15,848 nucleotides of DNA from CBDUEF01 sp018063485 (GTDB lineage: Bacteria > Pseudomonadota > Alphaproteobacteria > Rhodobacterales > Rhodobacteraceae), in NCBI GenBank assembly GCA_037045435.1, contig JBAOID010000007.1, positions 1 to 15,848 on the forward strand, given 5' to 3'. Below are positions 7,354 to 14,476 of the stretch, piece by piece; position 1 is the first letter of the stretch, and each line of letters starts with the position of its first letter. Both the position numbers and the translations under genes were made by a program. The notes under the pieces were generated by a model. The model saw only the letters and a program-made list of their open reading frames with translations. It was not told the DNA's origin and ran no database searches.

Positions 7354-7760
7354 TCTGCCGTTCCTCGTCTATGGCGACACGGGCTTTCGCGGCAAGTGTC
7401 CGACAGAGGCGCTTGAGCAAATCACGTTCTTTCGCCGGTTGCGGGATGCCTATCCTGACAGCCATGGCCTGACCGCGCTGCACCCCCGCAATGAGGGACT
7501 AAAGATCGGCGGACAGTTCGGCGCGGTCAGCAGGCACAAGGCTGAGGGGATGACGCCGGGAGCGTGCGGACATCATCATTCCAGGGCGGGTGACTTTCGT
7601 CTGCGAGATGAAGCGCCGGGATAGAACCCAAAGCGCGTGGCAGGACGGACAGATTGAATACCTGACAGCGGCTCATAACGCCGGGGCTTTCGCCTGTGTG
7701 GCCTTTGGTTGCGATGCGGCATGGGGGGCGTTTCAAGAATGGTTGGCCGAACATGGCTAA
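7340..7760 (+). CDS. VRR-NUC-type nuclease, one frameshift
   Basis: ATG 7340 lies inside the end of the helicase gene (14-nt overlap) and starts MRLNDLPFLVYGDTGFRGKC. The nuclease core after the frame change reads ADIIIPGRVTFVCEMKRRD, then SAWQDGQIEYL and CVAFGCDAAWGAFQEWL. The D, E-x-K and Q positions match the PD-(D/E)XK pattern of VRR-NUC phage nucleases, a family often linked to Holliday-junction or replication-repair helicases. The frame shifts at 7564-7565, where GGAGCGTGCGGAC should be GGAGCTGCGGAC. The right-arm copy reads GGGGCTGCGGAT with no extra base, so the left-arm frameshift is probably an error. Repaired length is 139 aa. Confidence 0.78.
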
Positions 7761-7926
7761 GGGTCCGGTGATCTTCGCAACGCAAAACTGCCATGACGGG
7801 GTTGTGGACGCCAAGGCATATATCAGGCGATTCAGCCTGACAGCCGAGGACGTTGCCTTGGTGGTGCGAGGTGGGCAGGTTCTTGTGATCGCAAAGCGGG
7901 ATTGTTCGGCAAAGCTGGTGGATTAG
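7753..7926 (+). CDS. Hypothetical protein, 57 aa
   Basis: The protein begins MAKGPVIFATQNCHDGVVDA and ends AKRDCSAKLVD. No family is recognised. It reads like a small mixed alpha/beta protein. The ATG overlaps the VRR-NUC stop by 8 nt (ATGGCTAA), making it the last gene of the rightward operon. Its TAG meets the convergent leftward mini-gene at 7923. The right arm keeps a recognisable copy, but its stop codon has been lost. Confidence 0.6.
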   Translation: MAKGPVIFATQNCHDGVVDAKAYIRRFSLTAEDVALVVRGGQVLVIAKRDCSAKLVD

Positions 7927-7991
7927 TCCCGTCCAGCCCTCCTCAACGCCTCGATCCGCATCAACAGCGCCATGTAGGTCGCGCTATTCAT
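7923..7991 (-). CDS. Putative 22-aa micro-ORF
   Basis: The product would be MNSATYMALLMRIEALRRAG plus RD. The ATG overlaps the stop of the 27-aa ORF (GATGAATAG). It ends at 7923, overlapping the stop of the convergent 57-aa gene. It lies at the end of a chain in which every gene overlaps the next, which is the main reason to list it. The length is so short that chance cannot be excluded. Confidence 0.33.
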   Translation of the reverse strand: MNSATYMALLMRIEALRRAGRD

Positions 7992-8067
7992 CTCGCCGAG
8001 CGATGGCCCGCAGCGCGTGGCACTCGGCCACCGTGGCGCAGCGGCGGATGGCTTCGGCGGGGGTCAT
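7984..8067 (-). CDS. Putative 27-aa micro-ORF
   Basis: The product begins MTPAEAIRRCATVAECHALR and ends AIARRDE. Its ATG overlaps the stop of the 102-aa gene as ATGA. It is predicted to be one helical peptide, and no family is recognised. Its start context and most of its sequence persist in the right arm near 11261. Support is the overlap pattern and helical composition only. Confidence 0.38.
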   Translation of the reverse strand: MTPAEAIRRCATVAECHALRAIARRDE

Positions 8068-8372
8068 GGCTGGGCCTCGGCGGCGGCGCGGATTTCAATG
8101 CCGATGTGCGTAGATGCCGAAGCGCAGGCGCAAGCGAAGTTGTCATCACGGCCATTCTGTCGGCGGTCATAGGCGGTATCGTTCCAGCGCTTCTCGTGCG
8201 CGTCGGCAATCTCCGCCGCCTTCAGCATCCCCTCGCGCACCCCCTCCGCCCGTGCGGCGGCAATGGCGGCGTCTGATGCGTCCTTGCGGATGTATTCTGG
8301 TCTGGTTTCGGACGGGTCAATGTCAAACCAGTACCCGTCATCATCGACCCAAATCCGTTCCGGCGCGCTCAT
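8064..8372 (-). CDS. Phage hypothetical protein, 102 aa
   Basis: The protein begins MSAPERIWVDDDGYWFDIDP and continues with EYIRKDASDAAIAAARAEG. This layout (an ERIW start, an acidic strand region, an EYIRKD-type motif, then an Ala-rich helix) is one I know from many small proteins of alphaproteobacterial phages of unknown function. ATG 8372 overlaps the preceding stop (ATGA). The C-terminus, ASTHIGIEIRAAAEAQP, runs into the 27-aa ORF by a second ATGA. It is probably translated as part of a coupled chain. Confidence 0.68.
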   Translation of the reverse strand: MSAPERIWVDDDGYWFDIDPSETRPEYIRKDASDAAIAAARAEGVREGMLKAAEIADAHEKRWNDTAYDRRQNGRDDNFACACASASTHIGIEIRAAAEAQP

Positions 8373-8500
8373 TCCCGCCCCTCCATCTTACTGATCCACG
8401 ACGCAGGCGGCGGGTCCTCAACCGGGGGCCGGAATGCCAAATTCCGGGCCAGGGCTACGATGCCGATGCTGGCGGCGGCGATGGTGAGGATCACCCCCAT
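8369..8500 (-). CDS. Small membrane protein, 43 aa
   Basis: The product begins MGVILTIAAASIGIVALARN and continues LAFRPPVEDPPPASW. The first about 17 residues form one hydrophobic segment, likely a membrane anchor, followed by a Pro-rich polar tail. No family is recognised. Its start lies inside the end of the 51-aa gene (10-nt overlap) and its stop overlaps ATG 8372. Two consecutive single-span mini-proteins raise the possibility of a membrane-acting pair such as lysis or exclusion factors, but that is only a guess. Confidence 0.5.
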   Translation of the reverse strand: MGVILTIAAASIGIVALARNLAFRPPVEDPPPASWISKMEGRE

Positions 8501-8646
8501 CTGTCATCCTCCACATGCTTGGGCAGGGCATCGCCGAAAAGGCCACGGTTGCGGTCGATCACATAGGCCCAGAAGGCGAGGGCGCAAAGGACGGCGAGGA
8601 AGACCGTGACGAAGATCAGGATCGTTGCAAAGGTGATGTCGGTCAT
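8491..8646 (-). CDS. Small single-span membrane protein, 51 aa
   Basis: The product begins MTDITFATILIFVTVFLAVL and continues CALAFWAYVIDRNRGLFG. Residues about 6-29 are strongly hydrophobic and end with positively charged DRNRG, so an N-out or N-in single-span protein is likely. The C-terminal tail is DALPKHVEDDRWG. ATG 8646 overlaps the DUF551-like stop (ATGA). In the right arm a gap of roughly 36 bases joins the tail of this gene to the middle of the next one. Function is unknown. Confidence 0.55.
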   Translation of the reverse strand: MTDITFATILIFVTVFLAVLCALAFWAYVIDRNRGLFGDALPKHVEDDRWG

Positions 8647-8858
8647 GATGTGGTCTCCGGTGGTAAGGGAAGGGGCATCCAGTGGGTGGGGTTAAGCGAA
8701 TACATCCAGTCTTCGAAATATTCATCGTAAGACTGAAAATCGCCTTCATGGTAGCGCATGAATGGGTGCCAGCCGCTAGATGCCTCCGAATACTGAACCC
8801 AGCCCTGAAACTCAGTCCCGTCCCTCGGCGCTGTCTCAATCGGTTGCCAGTCGGTCAC
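8643..8858 (-). CDS. DUF551-like phage protein, 71 aa
   Basis: The sequence starts (V)TDWQPIETAPRDGTEFQGWV and ends THWMPLPLPPETTS. The opening WxPIETAPxDGTE and closing THWMPLPxPP are the hallmark of DUF551-type phage proteins, which are common and of unknown role. GTG 8858 is chosen because it overlaps the HTH gene stop (GTGA). TTG 8864 is an upstream alternative. The middle is aromatic and acidic (FQSYDEYFEDWMYS). The right-arm copy keeps both signature ends but not the frame. Confidence 0.72.
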   Translation of the reverse strand: MTDWQPIETAPRDGTEFQGWVQYSEASSGWHPFMRYHEGDFQSYDEYFEDWMYSLNPTHWMPLPLPPETTS

Positions 8859-9058
8859 AGCCAAGCCCTTTCATCTGCTACAGGAAGGCCCGTCACGTCT
8901 TGCAGGCGTTGCCGATATTCCAGGCGTGGCATCTGATGCCCGTTTACCCAGATCGACACGGTTGCACGATCAGCCGGAACCTGTGCCGCAAGCCACTTGA
9001 TCTTGCGGCCCTCGGCTTCCAGCCATTGCTTGAGAAGTGCGGGTGCTTTTTTGTCCAT
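8855..9058 (-). CDS. Cro/XRE-like helix-turn-helix regulator, 67 aa
   Basis: The protein begins MDKKAPALLKQWLEAEGRK. The core KWLAAQVPADRATVSIWVNG reads as helix 2, turn and recognition helix of a Cro/XRE fold, and MPRLEYRQRLQDVTGLPV is the following helical pair. At 67 aa it is Cro-sized and lacks a repressor cleavage domain. It is the first gene of the leftward mini-gene chain, behind a divergent control region shared with the rightward gene at 9186. A phage switch or middle-gene regulator is a reasonable inference. The right arm has a clear allele with real amino-acid changes (for example KK to KM and M to T). Confidence 0.74.
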   Translation of the reverse strand: MDKKAPALLKQWLEAEGRKIKWLAAQVPADRATVSIWVNGHQMPRLEYRQRLQDVTGLPVADERAWL

Positions 9059-9127
9059 GCCTGAACGCTACAGCATGATGCCGCACCTTGCAATACAAAA
9101 ATAATGCCCGATGCACAACAAAAGGGT

Positions 9128-9155
9128 TTGACAGCCCCGCCCCGTCGTGTAGATT
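9128..9155 (+). promoter_or_regulatory. Sigma70-type promoter for the 9186 gene
   Basis: TTGACA (9128-9133) and TAGATT (9150-9155) are separated by 16 nt. The ATG follows 30 nt downstream of the -10 box, with GGGAG about 8 nt before it. The region 9059-9185 is divergent from the HTH gene. A weak reverse candidate, TTGTTG-N18-TGTATT on the minus strand, may drive the HTH side. Confidence 0.6.
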
Positions 9156-9185
9156 GGTGATCATACGAACACGGGAGCAGACGCC

Positions 9186-9494
9186 ATGAAACACGCCACC
9201 TTCCACAGCATGACCTTCGCCGCCCTATCGGCCCGCGCCGATAGCACCGCGATCATGGACACCGTCGCCGAACTGATCGGCGGGGACGACACCCGCGAAG
9301 TGGCCGTGTTCCTGCGCCATGAACAAGACGATCTGGGCGAGGACTACGGCTATCGGCTGGTCGCCAAAGAGGTGATCGGCGTGGCGCTCTGCGACCTCGA
9401 TGACCCCTACGCCATGCCGGAAATCCTCGACCGGGATCAGGCCGCTGAACTGCTCGGACAGGGCTTTGTGGACAATATGGAGAGCATGGAATGA
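9186..9494 (+). CDS. Hypothetical protein, 102 aa
   Basis: The protein begins MKHATFHSMTFAALSARADS and has an acidic middle, GDDTREVAVFLRHEQDDLGE. It continues VAKEVIGVALCDLDDPYAM and ends AELLGQGFVDNMESME. No family is recognised. It is soluble, strongly acidic and has no membrane segment. It follows a good promoter and a GGGAG ribosome site, and its stop overlaps the next ATG (ATGA at 9491). Being divergent from the Cro-like gene suggests early or regulated expression. Confidence 0.66.
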   Translation: MKHATFHSMTFAALSARADSTAIMDTVAELIGGDDTREVAVFLRHEQDDLGEDYGYRLVAKEVIGVALCDLDDPYAMPEILDRDQAAELLGQGFVDNMESME

Positions 9495-9722
9495 CCGATC
9501 AGCCGAAATGGACGCCGGGGCCTTGGCGGTATGACCGAACCAACGGATCGCCCACAACTGGCGAACACATGATTGCTGGCGCAAAGCCGGGCTACCTTGC
9601 CGAGGTTCGGGATTGCGGCAGCGGCGACGTTGCGCGCCAACGCCCACCTGATCGCCGCCGCGCCTGACCTGTATGCGGCGCTGGATGGGCTGCTCGGTCT
9701 TCTTGACGCTGGTTCCCTGTAT
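9491..9722 (+). CDS. Phage hypothetical protein, frameshifted and cut at the palindrome centre
   Basis: The protein begins MTDQPKWTPGPWRYDRTNG, continues GYLAEVRDCGSGDVA and then, in another frame, ANAHLIAAAPDLYAALDGLL. A PGPWR start and an ANAHLIAAAPDLYAAL end are familiar in small phage proteins of unknown function, so this is one gene with one frame error at about 9635 (GCG-C-GCC). The natural C-terminus is not seen because the sequence folds back at about 9719. The right-arm copy carries the same GCGCGCCAAC, so either the error is shared by both arms or it is genuine. Confidence 0.62.
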
Positions 9723-9936
9723 GAACCGAGCGTCAGAGAAAGCCGAGCAGCCCATCAGCGCCGCATGCTCGGCGGCAGTCGGGTGGGGTGTTGGCGCGCA
9801 CACTCGCTGCCGCAATCCCGAACCTCGCGAGTAGCCCCGGCTTTCAGCCACAATCATGTGTTCGCCAGTTGTGGGCGATGTCCCGTTTGGTTCGGTCATA
9901 CCGCCAAGGCCCCAGCGTGTTCGGCTAATCGGTCAT
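9723..9936 (-). pseudogene. Degraded copy of the MTDQPKW gene
   Basis: It matches the left-arm gene at 9491-9722 in reverse. The start ATGACCGAT, the block GAACACATGATTG and the GGATTGCGGCAGCG block survive. An in-frame TAG replaces CAG at codon 4, and indels break the rest. Confidence 0.7.
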
Positions 9937-10207
9937 TCCATGCTCTCGTATCTAGCAAAGCCTTGTAGTTGAGCGGCCTGATCCCCGTCGAGGATTTCCG
10001 GCATGGCGTGGAGATCAAGCGCCACGCCGAAATAGCCTAGCGATTCGGCCGTAGCCAATCGTCTTGTTCATGGCGCAGGAACACGGCCACTTCGCGGGTG
10101 TCCCCGGCCAAAAGAAGAAATCAGTTCAGCAACGGTAGCCGTGATCGCGGTGCATCAGCGCGCGGCGGCGAAGTTTCGTGCTGTGGAAGGAGTAGGGCGT
10201 GTTTCAT
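9933..10207 (-). pseudogene. Degraded copy of the 102-aa gene at 9186
   Basis: ATGAAACACGCC and the end ATGGAATGA are kept, as is a clean central block (GAAGTGGCCGTGTTCCTGCG). Thirty-four bases are lost overall, and one segment is replaced by an unrelated T-rich stretch near 10110. No long frame remains. Confidence 0.7.
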
Positions 10208-10334
10208 GGCGTCTGCTCCCGTGTTCGTATGATCACCAATCTCCGCACGACGGGGCGGGGCTGTCAAACCCTTTTGTTGCATCGGGCATTATTTTTGTAT
10301 TGCAAGGTGCGGCGTCGTGTTGTAGCGTTCAGGC
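10208..10334. promoter_or_regulatory. Copy of the divergent HTH/102-aa control region
   Basis: TTGACA is kept on the minus strand (10262-10267). The -10 appears as GAGATT instead of TAGATT. This short non-coding stretch is much better conserved between arms than the gene bodies. Confidence 0.55.
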
Positions 10335-10543
10335 ATGGACAAGATGGCGCCCACACTTCTCGAGCAATGGCTGGAGGCCGAGGGCCGCAAGGAATCAAGT
10401 GGCCTGCGGCACAGGTTCCGGCTGATCGTGCAACCGTTTCGAATCTGGGTAAACGGGCATCAGACGCCGCGCCTGGAGTATCGGCAGCGCCTGCAAGCGG
10501 TGACGGGCCTTCCTGTAGCAGATGAAAGGGCTTGTGGCCGTGA
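10335..10543 (+). pseudogene. Diverged, frameshifted copy of the Cro-like HTH gene
   Basis: It starts MDKMAPTLLEQWLEAEGRK, shifts frame in the HTH core, then returns with IWVNGHQTPRLEYRQRLQAV. Changes such as AAA/AAG, GCA/GCG, CCA/CCG, GAA/GAG and CAA/CAG are silent, and M/T and D/A are replacements. This shows a true allele beneath the indels. Confidence 0.72.
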
Positions 10544-10747
10544 CCGACTGGCAACCAATTGAGACAGCGAAGGGGCGGGACTGAGTCAGTTAGTATTCGG
10601 AGGCATCTAGCGGCTCAGGCACCCGTTCGTGCGTTACCATGAAGGCGATTTTCAGTCTTTTTCAATAGAATATTTCAAAGACTTGGATGTATTCGCTTAA
10701 CCCCACACTGGATGCCCCGTCCCTTACTGCAAAAAGGTCACATCATA
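10540..10747 (+). pseudogene. Degraded copy of the DUF551-like gene
   Basis: The GTGACCGACTGGCAACC opening, a GGAGGCATCTAGCGGCT block and the CTGGATGCCCC end are present. Indels destroy the frame. The GTGA overlap with the preceding gene is kept. Confidence 0.68.
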
Positions 10748-10976
10748 AGACCAACATCACCTTTGCGACAAATCTAATCTTCGTCACGGTCTTCCTCGCC
10801 GTCCTTTGCGCCCTCGCCTTCTGGCCTCGTGATCAACCGTGGCCTTTTCGGCGATGCCCTGCCCCATCGCCGCCGCCGCATCGGCATCGTAGCCCTGGCC
10901 CCAGAATTCAGCCCGGCCCCCCGTGAGGACCCACCGCCTGCGTCGTCGATGCCGGTAAGATGGAGGGGCGGGAAGT
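10744..10976 (+). pseudogene. Degraded, merged copies of the two small membrane-protein genes
   Basis: The hydrophobic segment of the 51-aa gene (CTTCGTCACGGTCTTCCTCG) is clear. About 36 bases covering its tail and the next start are missing, so it runs directly into ATCGCCGCCGCC of the 43-aa gene. That gene ends near GATGGAGGGGCGGGAA. Confidence 0.62.
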
Positions 10977-11263
10977 GATTTGGGTCGATGATGACGGTTG
11001 TCGATTTGACGTTGACCCGTCCGAAACCAGACCAGAATACATCCGCAAGGAACACATCAGACGCCGCCATTGCCGCCGCACAGGGGGGTGCGCGAGGGAA
11101 TTTTGAAGGCGGCGGAGATTCCGAACGCGGCAAAGAGAAGCGCTGGAACGATACCGCCTATGACCACCAACAGAATCGGGCCGTGATGACAACTCGCTTT
11201 GCGCCTGCGCTTCGGCATCTACGCACATCGCATGAAATCCGCACACAGCCGAGGCCCACCATG
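10976..11263 (+). pseudogene. Degraded copy of the 102-aa MSAPERIW gene
   Basis: The ATTTGGGTCGATGATGACGG and AACCAGACCAGAATACATCC blocks align with the left-arm gene. The start codon region (ATGAGCGCGCCGGAACGG) is deleted. The end still runs into ATGACCCCCGCC at 11261. Confidence 0.65.
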
Positions 11264-11404
11264 ACCCCCGCCGATCCGCCGCTGCGCCACGGTGGCCGAC
11301 GTGCCACGCGCTGCGGGCCTCGCTCGGCGAGATGAATATAAGCGCGACCTACATGGCGCTGTTGATGTGGCATCGAGGCGTTAGGGCAGGGCTGGACGGG
11401 ACGA
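11261..11404 (+). pseudogene. Degraded copies of the 27-aa and 22-aa micro-ORFs
   Basis: ATGACCCCCGCC, CGCTGCGCCACGGTGGCC and GCGACCTACATGGCGCTGTT are retained. Indels interrupt both frames. The terminal TAA reads CGA. Confidence 0.5.
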
Positions 11405-11571
11405 ATCCACCAGCTTGGCGGAACAGTCCCGCTTTGCGATCACAAGAACCTGTCCACCTCGCGCCACCAAGGCAACGTCCTGTCAGGCTAAATCACCTGA
11501 ATATATGCCTTGGCGTCCGCAACCCCGTCATGGCAGTTTTGCGTTGCGAAGATGGCCGGACCCTTAGCCAT
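11404..11571 (-). pseudogene. Degraded copy of the 57-aa gene
   Basis: The ATGGCTAAGGGTCCGG start and the AAGCTGGTGGATT end align with the left-arm gene at 7753-7926. The stop codon is changed (GATTAG to GATTCG) and several bases are lost. Confidence 0.62.
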
Positions 11572-11951
11572 GTTCGGCCAACATTCTTCGAACGCCTGCC
11601 ATGCAGCATCGCGGCCCAAAGCTGCACAGGCGAAGGTGGGCCGCTGTCGTATTCGATCTGTCGTCTTGCCGCGTTTGGTATCCCGAGCACTTCATCTCGC
11701 AGACGAAAGTCACCCGCCCCGGAATGATGATATCCGCAGCCCCCCTGGAAGTTCATGCCCTCGGCCTTGTGCCTACGCCGAACTGCTCCACCGGAATCTT
11801 AGTCCCTCATTGCGGGGGTGCGGCGCGGTGTAGGCCATGGCTGTAGGATAGGCATCCCGCAACCGGCGAAAGAACGTGATTTGCTCAAGCGCCTCTGTCG
11901 GACACTTGAAAGCCCGTGTCGCCATAGACAACGCAGATCGTTCGGGCGCAT
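11564..11951 (-). pseudogene. Degraded copy of the VRR-NUC gene
   Basis: The block GCTGCGGATATCATCATTCC to GAGATGAAG is clear and in one frame. It gives AADIIIPGRVTFVCEMK, which shows how the left-arm frame should read. GAC/GAT and CCA/CCG are silent differences. Indels break the rest. Confidence 0.72.
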
Positions 11952-13618
11952 GGTCTGGCTCACGGTTATCGGCGCGGGGGGCGGGGTCTTTGCGATAAGT
12001 GACGGTTGCGGGAAGCGCATCTCATCTTCCCGTACGGATATCCACATATAAACTAATCAAGCGCGCGCTCGTATATGGCTTCCGGCATGAACAGCGTTAT
12101 TGAACTGCCGAAATGGCGTAACCGATTTCAACCTTTAACGTTTTGTTCCCCTTGGCGCTCGCGTCCTTGGCAGTAGATGTTATAGACCTGATCCGTCTGC
12201 GGATCACCGTCTTGAACGCCTTGAAGTCGGCTTTCAGTTTGTCATTCGGGTCAACGAATCTCGCCCCGGCATGAGTTGCAATAGCGGGCGGCAATGTCGG
12301 ATTTGGCTTCAAGGCAATGCGGGCATTTGCTTGCTGGTCCAGCGATAGTCGCAGCTCGTTCATATTCCCCGCGCCGTCCTGACTGCACCAAGCCCATGCA
12401 GCGTCCGCCCCAGATGCGCCCCGGGATGGGCCCCAATTCGAACATGACCTGCTGGCCGTTGCCAGATGAAAAAGTCCCGCCTTGCTCATGCTGGAACGTC
12501 AGATATTGCGGGCTTGCCGTGGAAGGGTCGGACATAGCCGCAGGTGGGGCAGCACGCCGGGATTAATCCACCTTCGCCGGGGATTTTGCCAGCCTTCGCC
12601 ACGGGCGCGAACGTGGCAATGGTCATCCAGGTTGCTGGTGTAGTCCAAAACAAGGCAATCCGTCTTGCCGGGGCTGGTTCGCAGTCCCGCGGTCCGAAAA
12701 TAAATATGCTGTAGCAGGCCGAACGCTTTCAGGTCTTTCGCAGGATGGCGATCAGGTCCACATGCGGCGCATAACCGATCAGTTGACCATATACTTGAGG
12801 TCGCGTCGCCTTGAAACGCCAAAATCGAACTGTCGCGCTCGCCCTTTGCACGTGTCGCAGGCCGTGACGATGGCTGAAAAACACTTGCCCACGTCTTTGG
12901 CGTGTTGGACCGTGGCGGCAAAGAACGTCAACAGCTTGCCTAGCAGAAGCTTGGGCCGCCAGCGTCTACCACGAGATGGGCCGTGGTAGGCGCGATCAAC
13001 AGCCTCGCCGTGCTCAGGCCAACCCTGCGGTGTGGTGTCCCATGGCGTTGATTCCGATCACCGGCTTGGTGAGAGCCTGGTCGATCAATTCCCGCGCGCC
13101 CAGCTTTATAGACGCACTTGGCGAAGTAGGTGCGGCGGTGTCTTCGCAACTTACCCTCCCCTCTGGCCCTTCCTGAAAATCCAGCCCGAAGCCCCCAGCC
13201 GATGAGTCGCCGGTCGGCCCCCAGCACCCGCAGGTTGGAGTTGGCTTCCCGCATTTCAGGCAATGATGCCCTAGCAGGTCGGGGTGATGCCATGGGCTTC
13301 ATCAATGACCACCAGCGCATAGCCATCATTCCCGGCGCGCTTGATGACGGTGGGGCGCCACCCGGAAATCATCGCAACTCCTTGGCTCCGGCGCTTGCCG
13401 AGAACATGCTGGCCCGGTGCCCTTGGCAAGATCTGCATGCATATGCGCCACCAGGCGCTGGGCACCACTTGCCGGTCTGTGCATGGATGCAGGCCGCGCG
13501 ATCTCGGCAATCATGTGTGACTTTCCTGCCCCTGTCGCAGCTTCGATGAGCCGGGCGGAGCCTTGCGCATCCAGTCCACGGCCGCGTCCACAGCGGCTTG
13601 CTGATAGGGCCGCAGTGA
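11938..13618 (-). pseudogene. Degraded copy of the DEAH helicase gene
   Basis: Fragments keep GATGAAGCCCATGG (the DEAH box; ALVVIDEAHGITP is readable), the Walker A block ACAGGGGCAGGAAAGTCACA and the CNSCRGEI zinc segment. About 130 bases are lost against the left arm, and the GTG start and TGA stop are altered. In GTG/GTC, CAG/CAA, CAT/CAC and GCG/GCC (around TTCTTTGCCGCCACGGT) the differences are silent. Confidence 0.75.
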
Positions 13619-14377
13619 GGACCCAATAGGTCGAGGGCTTCCCGCGCCATTTCAAGGTCTGCACCGGGCAGCAATTCGGCGACAGCCTTGGCATGACCTA
13701 GATCTTCCATCACCGTTCCGGCCAGCGACACCACGTCAGGTCGCCGGACACCAGCACCATTTCCGCCAGAAGTTCCTTCTTGCGCGCCTCGGCATTTTCA
13801 GAAATGGCCTCGGCGATATTGGTCCATTTCCGCAACAATCCTCACTGCAGCCTGTCCACTTCAATCCGCTTCGGTTTCAAGGTGCGGGGCTGGGTTCTCT
13901 GCCAGAAACTCGGCATAGCGCAGCTTCGGCAGGTTGTCATCCAGCCAAGCCTAATCCGGCAAGACGCATTCCAGCTTGGTCTGGTGCGCTGTCCAAATCA
14001 TCAATCCACCCGTCACCCATAGCGAAAAACTGCACCTGCGCATAATAGTGCGGCTGATCCTCCAGAGGCTTCAACTCGCCTTCCTTGCGCTGCCAAAGGG
14101 GCACTTCAGCTCCAAACCGTCCGGGCTGCGGCCGGCTGCCCCCAACCTTAGGCCACGCGGTTCCGGTCTCCAATTCGTCCGCCCGCGCCGTCTTCCGGTT
14201 CGTTGGCCGTACATAGCGTTTCCGAAAAACTCTGGTTCCGCGCCATGATCGCGCACGTGCGACGGCGATTGCCCCGGCCCGTGACAGGTTCGGCGACAGG
14301 CCAAGAATGGCCCGCACCGTGCTTGCGGTCACGCGGCCTTTGCGCTCCGCAAACCATTCTTCGCTGCGTTGTTCCAT
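13617..14377 (-). pseudogene. Degraded copy of the YqaJ exonuclease gene
   Basis: It starts MEQRSEEWFAERKGRVTAST and keeps DQPHYYAQVQF. It reads GGACGAAT where the left arm has GGACAGAAT, and TTGAAGCCTC where the left has TTGATAGCCTC. It therefore supports two of the three frame corrections for the left-arm gene, while carrying many indels of its own. Confidence 0.75.
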
Positions 14378-14390
14378 TGTGCCCTCTATG

Positions 14391-14476
14391 CTAAGATATG
14401 AATGCCGGCCTAACCGCCTGAATACTCAGGTCTAATCGGTGCCCAGCCTGGCGGGCCGGGGCTTCCGTCCGATTAG
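14391..14476. repeat. Copy of the nested inverted-repeat region
   Basis: This is the reverse complement of 4596-4680. The CTAATCGG/CCGATTAG arms, the CCCGGCCCGCC arm and CCTGAGTATTCAGG are all unchanged; the GGTGGGCCGGG arm reads GGTTAGGCCGG. It is well preserved for the right arm. Confidence 0.6.

Larger units (their letters stand above)
2990..9715 (+). repeat. Left arm of a 6-kb imperfect inverted repeat
   Basis: This arm carries the readable copies of every gene from the operon start to the fold. Its reverse complement follows in the same order at 9723-15848. The innermost pairing is GGTTC (9711-9715) with GAACC (9723-9727) around a 7-nt loop, cctgtat. The outermost pairing is ATGGCCAAGGAG (2990) with the window end. 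Apart from 2990-3007, the segment 3008-3183 has no partner. Confidence 0.93.

Noticed and set aside
7923..9058. Toxin-antitoxin reading of the HTH plus small genes
   Set aside because: The HTH protein is followed by a DUF551-like and other phage mini-proteins. No toxin fold (RelE, HipA, HicA and similar) is visible.
10110..10130. T/A-rich insertion in the right-arm copy of the 102-aa gene as a novel element
   Set aside because: It is a single short block in an arm full of scrambled segments and is better explained as poor base calling.
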